From positions 1-6,853 of the forward strand of contig JAPLJE010000167.1 in assembly GCA_026388755.1 (NCBI GenBank): 6,853 nt of DNA. The letters run 5' to 3'. Both the position numbers and the translations under genes were made by a program. The DNA is from Deltaproteobacteria bacterium (GTDB lineage Bacteria; Desulfobacterota; Desulfobacteria; Desulfobacterales; Desulfatirhabdiaceae). Under the pieces are notes generated by a model. It was not told the origin of the DNA. It was given only the letters and a program-made list of their open reading frames with translations, and searched no databases. Shown here piece after piece: positions 1 through 6,853 of the stretch (the stretch's first letter is position 1; every line of letters begins with the position of its first letter).

Positions 1-1556
1 CCGATGCAGAGATATTCCATAACATGTCCGGAAGGATGATGGACAGCCTTTCGGGTCCACGATATCCAGACCGACTGGCCGTTCCGAAGGATATTTTCCG
101 TGCCGTGGTAGTGGTATCCTTGCTCGGGCCCACCGATGATATCCGGAATGGCACCCGGCGCGTCTGTTCCCCACTTGTTATCAGGTACAATGATGCCCAC
201 AACATTTTTACCGATGACGTCTTCTTCGCTGTAACAAAAAAAAACCTGGGCGAATTCATTAAAAAAAGTGATCCGCCCATAGGTGTCCATTCTCAGGATG
301 ATGCTGTTGGCGTTCTGGACCAGCTCGCGGTATTTGGCTTCACTCTCTCGAATGGTCGCCTCTGCCTTTTCCCGGTCGCTGATTTCATTTTCCAGGTCCG
401 TACGGTATGCCTGAAGGCGATCCATAAACAAATTAAAGTAGCGGGACAGCTGACCGACTTCGTCCTGGCTGCGCAGGTTCATGCGAACGGAGATATCGCC
501 CTTGGCCCCGGTGGCAAAATGACGCATGAGTTCCTGAAGGGGGTTGGTAATGGAGGCGCTGATGAGAAACGTAATAGGGGGAAAAAGCACCAGGGTCAGC
601 ATCACGGTGATCATGAAAATATCCGTTACGGTCGCAAGAGGGGCTTGAAATTCCTCCTGATAGCTCGATGAGGCCACGATCCATTCAAATTCCGGAATAT
701 CATTGAACAGCACGAGTTTTTCGCGGGGGGTACTTTCTCCGGGGTTGGCCCAGGCATAGACGATTTTCCCGTTTTTGCGCCGGCAGATGTCTTCAATATA
801 TCGCCGGCCGTTGGCGTCTGTTGCGTTAAGAAAATTGTTGCCTTTCAACGCGGGGTGAATGATCAGAGTGCCCTGAGTGTCCATGACAAATGAATAGCCG
901 GTTTTTCCGAAACGCAGGGAAAGAATCCGGTCCTCGAAATCGTCTACATTTACCAGCTCATTGAATTCGCTGCGGTAGGAGGATACGGAAATGATCCAGT
1001 CCCAGGGCTCGAAATACGTCATATACAAGGCTTTGGGTCGACTTTCCTGCTCTTCCGGGTTCTTCCAGTTATATTCGAGATACCCGTTTTTTCGATTTAT
1101 TTGCTCCAGGATGAAGGCATGTTTGGACAGGTCCGCGCCAAGCAATCCCTTCTTGGGATGGATCACGATGATCCCGTCGCTGTTGACGCAGTAAATGTAG
1201 CCGGTTTTACCGATGGTCTGGCTCAGCAAAACTTCCTGTGCCCTGTTTTTGGCTGTGGCCTCGTCGAGGATTCCCCGGAGGAACTGGTCGTGGAAATAGG
1301 TCACCACCTCGCGATTTTTCTCTGCCACAGCCCTCAGGTGGTTTTTTATGGAGACGTCAGCAGCCGTTTTGACCATGTTGAGGATGGTGGTGGTGGTGTT
1401 CTGAAGCTCGCTCTCGATGTTTTTCTCGAGGGTCTTGCTGACAAAGGAGTGGATGATGAGGCTGACAAGCGCCAGAGAAAAGACAAAAACCGCGGAATAG
1501 ATGATAAGCAGTTTAAATCGGATTCGAAGGTCATTGAATTGGCCAAATAACCTCAT
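1..1556 (-). CDS. Membrane sensor protein, tandem Cache-HAMP-PAS, C-terminus cut by window edge (probable sensor histidine kinase)
   Basis: An uninterrupted frame of 518 codons begins at the ATG at 1554-1556 and leaves the window at base 1, so it is partial at its C-terminus. Visible layout: a short basic N-terminus, a first membrane helix at about residues 14-35, an extracytoplasmic region at about 36-311, a second helix at about 312-333, a HAMP domain at about 334-386 with its DEVG motif at 365-368, a charged helical linker to about 405, and a PAS domain from about 406 (starting EAKYREL) to the edge. The sensory region contains two copies of a Cache-type module (about 115-201 and 216-303), each with GKTGY, an IHP triplet, NPxE and W-D/E-WI...SSYxxEF. 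Such proteins bind small ligands outside the cell and signal inward. The output domain is not visible; a histidine kinase is most likely, but a GGDEF or other output is possible. The start is favoured because it sits just before the first membrane helix; its ribosome binding site is weak (GGAAAAA, about 10 bases upstream). The gene is probably co-transcribed with the upstream DUF2867 gene. Confidence 0.88.
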   Translation of the reverse strand, partial: MRLFGQFNDLRIRFKLLIIYSAVFVFSLALVSLIIHSFVSKTLEKNIESELQNTTTTILNMVKTAADVSIKNHLRAVAEKNREVVTYFHDQFLRGILDEATAKNRAQEVLLSQTIGKTGYIYCVNSDGIIVIHPKKGLLGADLSKHAFILEQINRKNGYLEYNWKNPEEQESRPKALYMTYFEPWDWIISVSSYRSEFNELVNVDDFEDRILSLRFGKTGYSFVMDTQGTLIIHPALKGNNFLNATDANGRRYIEDICRRKNGKIVYAWANPGESTPREKLVLFNDIPEFEWIVASSSYQEEFQAPLATVTDIFMITVMLTLVLFPPITFLISASITNPLQELMRHFATGAKGDISVRMNLRSQDEVGQLSRYFNLFMDRLQAYRTDLENEISDREKAEATIRESEAKYRELVQNANSIILRMDTYGRITFFNEFAQVFFCYSEEDVIGKNVVGIIVPDNKWGTDAPGAIPDIIGGPEQGYHYHGTENILRNGQSVWISWTRKAVHHPSGHVMEYLCI

Positions 1557-1600
1557 AGGCGGTTTTTCCGGACTTCCATTGTTTTTCTTTTTCCGCAGCT

Positions 1601-3109
1601 TCAAGAAATGCGCAGGGTGAAGCGTTCCGGTCCCGAAACGATTGGCTGATCCACTGCTTTGGCAATAGCCCGGAGCATGCCGCTGAAAATCATTTCGTGA
1701 AAAGGATACAGCAGGTACCAGTAGAGAATTCCCATCAAGCCCTTAGGCATGAACCGTGAAAGGAGCTGAAGCAGCGTGAGGCCATTGGGCTGCGGGGTCA
1801 GCAGAATCTCAAGAATCGCATCGCCGGGGGTCTTCATTTCAGCCAGCAACGTCAAGCGATGGGGCGCATCAATCTCCAGAACCCGCCAGAAATCGAGCGC
1901 ATCGCCGGTATACAGCCGGGATGCACTGCGCCGGCCTCTTCGAAGGCCCACACCGCCGGACAGACGATCCATCAGTCCGCGGACCTGCCATAAAAACGAG
2001 GCATAATACCAACCGTTTTTTCCGCCAATCCGGCTTATCGGGGCCCAGACTTGATCAAGCGATGCCTTCAGAACGACCCTGAATCCGCATTGCATGACGG
2101 TTCCGCCGGCATACTCCGCATCACCGCAATAAGCCCATTCCGGCGGCAGAAGTGGCCCGGCATCCATCCAGCAGGTATCCATCCGGTCCTGAGCTAGGCG
2201 TTCCAGCGCCAGTTGGATGCTTTCCCGGCAGGAGAGGAGCTCCTGCGGAACGATCGTCCGGATCCGGTTTTCTTTGCAGACCACCGGCGTGCTGAGTCCC
2301 TGGGCCAGGGGAATGGCAATGGATGACGGTACGGGGGTGACCAGGTGAATCCAGTACGCGCTCAAGCTTGGTGTAAAAAAAGGAACCGGAATCACCCATC
2401 GCTTGGTAAGCCCGGCCGCCTTGGCGTAGATGTCCATTATCTGCCGGTAGTTCAGCACTTCGGGCCCACCGATATCATAAATCTGCCCGTTGGTTTCGGG
2501 GTGTTCGAGGCATCCCACCAAGTAGTTCAAAACATTTCGAATGGCAATGGGCTGACAGGGGGTAAATACCCAGTTGGGAGTGATCATAACCGGAAGTCGC
2601 TCTACCAGATACCGCAGAATCTCAAACGAGGCGCTTCCAGATCCCAGAATCATTGCTGCGCGAAGTATGGTACAGGGAACCGTGCCGGACTGGAGAATGA
2701 CGCCCACCTCATGCCTGGATTGCAGATGTTTGCTCAAAGCGGTGCTTTGGCTTTCGCCGAGCCCGCTCAAATAGATGATGCGCTCCAGTCCGGCTGCGGC
2801 TGCAGCTGCAGCCATATTGAGAGCGGATTTCCGGTCTGCTTCGGCATAATGCCGCTTCTGTGCGACCATGGAATGAACCAGATAATACGCCGCACCGCAG
2901 CCGGATGCCGCTTTATTAAGCGAAGCCAGATCCAGCACATCCCCCTGAACCAGTTCAATATTGATATGGCCGGACCAGGGTCGCGATCGGAGTTTTGCTA
3001 GGGACCTGGCAAGTGCTCTGACCCGGTAGCCGGATTCCAGCATCAGGGGAATCAGGCGACCGCCAACATAACCGGTTGCACCGGTCACCAGAACAGGTTT
3101 TGAAAACAT
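1601..3109 (-). CDS. NAD(P)-binding atypical SDR (NmrA/YbjT-like) fused to a C-terminal DUF2867 domain
   Basis: This 502-residue protein starts with a Rossmann nucleotide-binding fold: beta strand PVLVTG followed by the glycine motif GATGYVGG (residues 10-17), then the YLVHSM segment and the IIYLSGLGE strand typical of atypical (NmrA/YbjT-like) short-chain dehydrogenases. The YxxxK catalytic pair of classical SDRs is not apparent; the helix there reads SKHLQSRHEVGVIL. The C-terminal third (about 340-495) carries DUF2867 signatures: NGWYYASFLWQVRG (W367), then a GGVGLRRGRR block and a GDALDFWRV block. The length fits the E. coli YbjT-type two-domain architecture, about 475-500 residues. The substrate is unknown; family members are annotated as oxidoreductases or nucleoside-diphosphate-sugar epimerases without firm biochemistry. 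The start is supported by an AAGGTGA ribosome binding site seven bases upstream. It is the first gene of a leftward unit whose second gene is the Cache-PAS sensor. A run of seven alanines lies at residues 100-106. Confidence 0.9.
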   Translation of the reverse strand: MFSKPVLVTGATGYVGGRLIPLMLESGYRVRALARSLAKLRSRPWSGHINIELVQGDVLDLASLNKAASGCGAAYYLVHSMVAQKRHYAEADRKSALNMAAAAAAAGLERIIYLSGLGESQSTALSKHLQSRHEVGVILQSGTVPCTILRAAMILGSGSASFEILRYLVERLPVMITPNWVFTPCQPIAIRNVLNYLVGCLEHPETNGQIYDIGGPEVLNYRQIMDIYAKAAGLTKRWVIPVPFFTPSLSAYWIHLVTPVPSSIAIPLAQGLSTPVVCKENRIRTIVPQELLSCRESIQLALERLAQDRMDTCWMDAGPLLPPEWAYCGDAEYAGGTVMQCGFRVVLKASLDQVWAPISRIGGKNGWYYASFLWQVRGLMDRLSGGVGLRRGRRSASRLYTGDALDFWRVLEIDAPHRLTLLAEMKTPGDAILEILLTPQPNGLTLLQLLSRFMPKGLMGILYWYLLYPFHEMIFSGMLRAIAKAVDQPIVSGPERFTLRIS

Positions 3110-3116
3110 TCCACTC

Positions 3117-3123
3117 TCACCTT
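3117..3123 (-). promoter_or_regulatory. Ribosome binding site of the DUF2867 gene
   Basis: Read on the minus strand this is AAGGTGA, seven bases before the ATG at 3107-3109. It is the best Shine-Dalgarno match near any candidate start and fixes the start of the 502-residue protein. Confidence 0.75.
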
Positions 3124-3180
3124 TCAGGGACTAAAATCGATGACCGGCGGCTTCATTCTTCGAAACCGTCACTTTTTTTG

Positions 3181-3208
3181 ATTATGCCCTACCCGTCTTG
3201 TACGTCAA
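3181..3208 (-). promoter_or_regulatory. Predicted sigma-70-type promoter for the leftward DUF2867-sensor unit
   Basis: On the minus strand a -35 box TTGACG (3203-3208, five of six consensus bases) is followed after 16 bases by a -10 box CATAAT (3181-3186, five of six). Transcription would start near 3174, giving a 5' leader of about 65 bases before the ATG at 3109. No better-matching hexamer pair was seen in the intergenic region on this strand. This is inferred from consensus only. Confidence 0.6.
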
Positions 3209-3240
3209 GTATTTTTTATGAAACCGGCGCTCCCGACAAA

Positions 3241-3340
3241 TTACATATTTGTAATCGCTATTCCCGGATATACGACAATATTGTATTTTTCAGAATTCTC
3301 ATAGAAACTGTATATATTTATAACAATTTGATATATTTGT
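3241..3340. promoter_or_regulatory. Cluster of AT-rich inverted repeats, candidate regulator binding sites
   Basis: Three dyads lie between the divergent promoters. TTACA-TATT-TGTAA at 3241-3254 has perfect five-base arms around four bases. ACAATATTGT at 3275-3284 is a perfect ten-base palindrome. ACAA...TTGT arms at 3323-3340 are separated by ten bases. All share ACA/TGT-type arms. Their centres lie roughly 140, 110 and 57 bases upstream of the predicted sigma-54 start, and the first two fall in the range used by enhancer-binding activators. They do not resemble the enterobacterial NtrC site (TGCACC...GGTGCA). In such AT-rich DNA short palindromes also arise by chance, so a regulatory role is tentative. 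Confidence 0.35.
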
Positions 3341-3361
3341 TTATATTTTATATTCTGGCAA

Positions 3362-3377
3362 TGGCATACAAGTTGCT
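3362..3377 (+). promoter_or_regulatory. Predicted sigma-54 (RpoN) promoter upstream of glnD-glnB-glnA
   Basis: TGGCATACAAGTTGCT matches the -24/-12 consensus TGGCAC-N5-TTGCW with exact spacing: the GG at 3363-3364 and the GC at 3375-3376 are 12 bases apart. By convention transcription would start near 3388. A sigma-54 promoter implies dependence on an enhancer-binding activator, for which NtrC is the classical candidate at nitrogen-assimilation genes. The position directly before a nitrogen-signalling cluster makes a chance match less likely. The predicted start lies only about 11 bases before the assigned glnD ATG. Confidence 0.7.
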
Positions 3378-3398
3378 ATATATTTTGACAAAACTTAA

Positions 3399-6352
<2,954 letters not shown>

Positions 6353-6386
6353 GGTTAATGTTTAATCATCATAACACATTTATATT

Positions 6387-6391
6387 GGAGG
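6387..6391 (+). promoter_or_regulatory. Ribosome binding site of glnA; rest of the glnB-glnA gap
   Basis: GGAGG, a strong Shine-Dalgarno, stands nine bases before the glnA ATG at 6401. In the 48-base gap 6353-6400 I see no hairpin-plus-T-run terminator and no sigma-54 motif, so read-through from glnB is expected. A TATATT at 6381-6386 resembles a -10 box but has no convincing -35 partner. Confidence 0.8.
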
Positions 6392-6400
6392 CGTATTCGT

Positions 6401-6853
6401 ATGAAACCAAGTGACGTATTGGCAATGGCAAAGGAAAAAGGCGCAAAGGTTGTGGATCTGCGGTTTATGGATTTTCCCGGAGTCTGGCAGCATTTTACCG
6501 TTCCCCTCAGAGAGCTGGAGGAATCCAGTTTTGAAGAAGGATTCGGATTTGACGGATCCAGCATTCGGGGATGGCAGCCCATCAACGCCAGCGACATGCT
6601 GGTGATTCCTGATGCCTCCACCGCAAAAATGGACCCGTTTTTTGAAGTCCCAACCCTGGTGCTGATCTGTGACATCAAAGATCCCATCACCTTCGAGTCC
6701 TATACCCGAGATCCCCGCTTTATTGCTCGACAGGCCGGGAATTATCTCAAGTCCACAGGCATCGGCGACACCGTTTATATCGGGCCGGAAGCTGAGTTTT
6801 TTATTTTTGATGACATCCGCTTTGAATCTGCGCCGAATCGGGCGTTTTATGAA
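6401..6853 (+). CDS. glnA: Glutamine synthetase type I, N-terminal part (cut by window edge)
   Basis: The first 151 codons of glutamine synthetase, which makes glutamine from glutamate, ammonia and ATP, run to the last base of the window. The beta-grasp N-terminal domain is visible (about 14-100), with FDGSSIRGW at 50-58, whose Asp51 corresponds to the ammonium-binding Asp50 of enterobacterial enzymes. The catalytic domain begins with GPEAEFFIF, in which Glu130 and Glu132 are the expected first metal ligands, offset by one from E. coli Glu129 and Glu131. The pattern fits a type I dodecameric enzyme. Whether it is the adenylylated beta subtype cannot be judged because the adenylylation-site tyrosine lies beyond the window. 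It is third in the glnD-glnB-glnA cluster with a strong ribosome binding site, so it is likely expressed from the sigma-54 promoter before glnD and possibly also from an internal promoter. Confidence 0.96.
   Translation, partial: MKPSDVLAMAKEKGAKVVDLRFMDFPGVWQHFTVPLRELEESSFEEGFGFDGSSIRGWQPINASDMLVIPDASTAKMDPFFEVPTLVLICDIKDPITFESYTRDPRFIARQAGNYLKSTGIGDTVYIGPEAEFFIFDDIRFESAPNRAFYE

Noticed and set aside
24..671. Plus-strand open frame of 215 codons
   Set aside because: It lies antisense to the Cache-HAMP-PAS sensor, whose minus-strand frame has continuous recognisable domains; the plus translation has no family features.
1101..1550. Plus-strand open frame of 149 codons
   Set aside because: Antisense shadow of the sensor's first Cache module and N-terminus; no recognisable domain.
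2345..3001. Plus-strand open frame of 218 codons
   Set aside because: Antisense to the Rossmann domain of the DUF2867 protein; no domain and no ribosome site.
3124..3175. Possible hairpin or riboswitch-like leader in the 5' leader of the DUF2867 gene
   Set aside because: Arms such as GACGG and CCGGTC pair only with bulges, and no known riboswitch core or terminator-type T-run was recognised.
3328..3356. Possible sigma-70 promoter TTGATA-N17-TATTCT for glnD
   Set aside because: Only weak matches, and TA-rich DNA yields many of these; the overlapping region contains a much better sigma-54 motif.
3385..3390. Perfect TTGACA -35 box just before glnD
   Set aside because: No acceptable -10 box occurs 16-18 bases downstream, and that spacing would place it inside the coding region.

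Overview
The window looks like chromosomal DNA from a Gram-negative bacterium, most likely a Desulfobacterota (former delta-proteobacterial) sulfate reducer. That placement is an inference from the style of the GlnD, sensor and DUF2867 proteins and from roughly balanced base composition; no marker gene proves it. I see no mobile element, tRNA, rRNA, CRISPR array or phage gene.

Layout. The left half is read on the minus strand and the right half on the plus strand, diverging from one 289-base AT-rich intergenic region (3110-3398). Leftward there is first an NAD(P)-binding Rossmann protein fused to a DUF2867 domain (1601-3109), then, 44 bases further on, a membrane sensor (1556 to beyond base 1) with two tandem periplasmic Cache modules, a HAMP domain, a helical linker and a PAS domain. 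The sensor runs off the window edge before its output domain. Rightward there is glnD (3399-6017), glnB (6014-6352, overlapping glnD by four bases) and the first 151 codons of glnA (from 6401).

How the genes work together. glnD, glnB and glnA form the core nitrogen-signalling cascade: GlnD senses glutamine and uridylylates or deuridylylates PII (GlnB) at Tyr51, and PII state controls nitrogen assimilation, whose key enzyme is glutamine synthetase (GlnA). All three are co-directional without a visible terminator between them. A near-consensus sigma-54 promoter (TGGCATACAAGTTGCT, 3362-3377) lies just before glnD, with several AT-rich inverted repeats upstream that could bind an activator. The leftward pair has its own good sigma-70-type promoter (3181-3208).

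Novelty. Nothing here amounts to a clearly undescribed system. The points most worth checking are the sigma-54-driven glnD-glnB-glnA arrangement with an extremely short predicted leader on glnD, the dyad cluster upstream of it, and the tandem-Cache sensor paired with a DUF2867 oxidoreductase-like protein.
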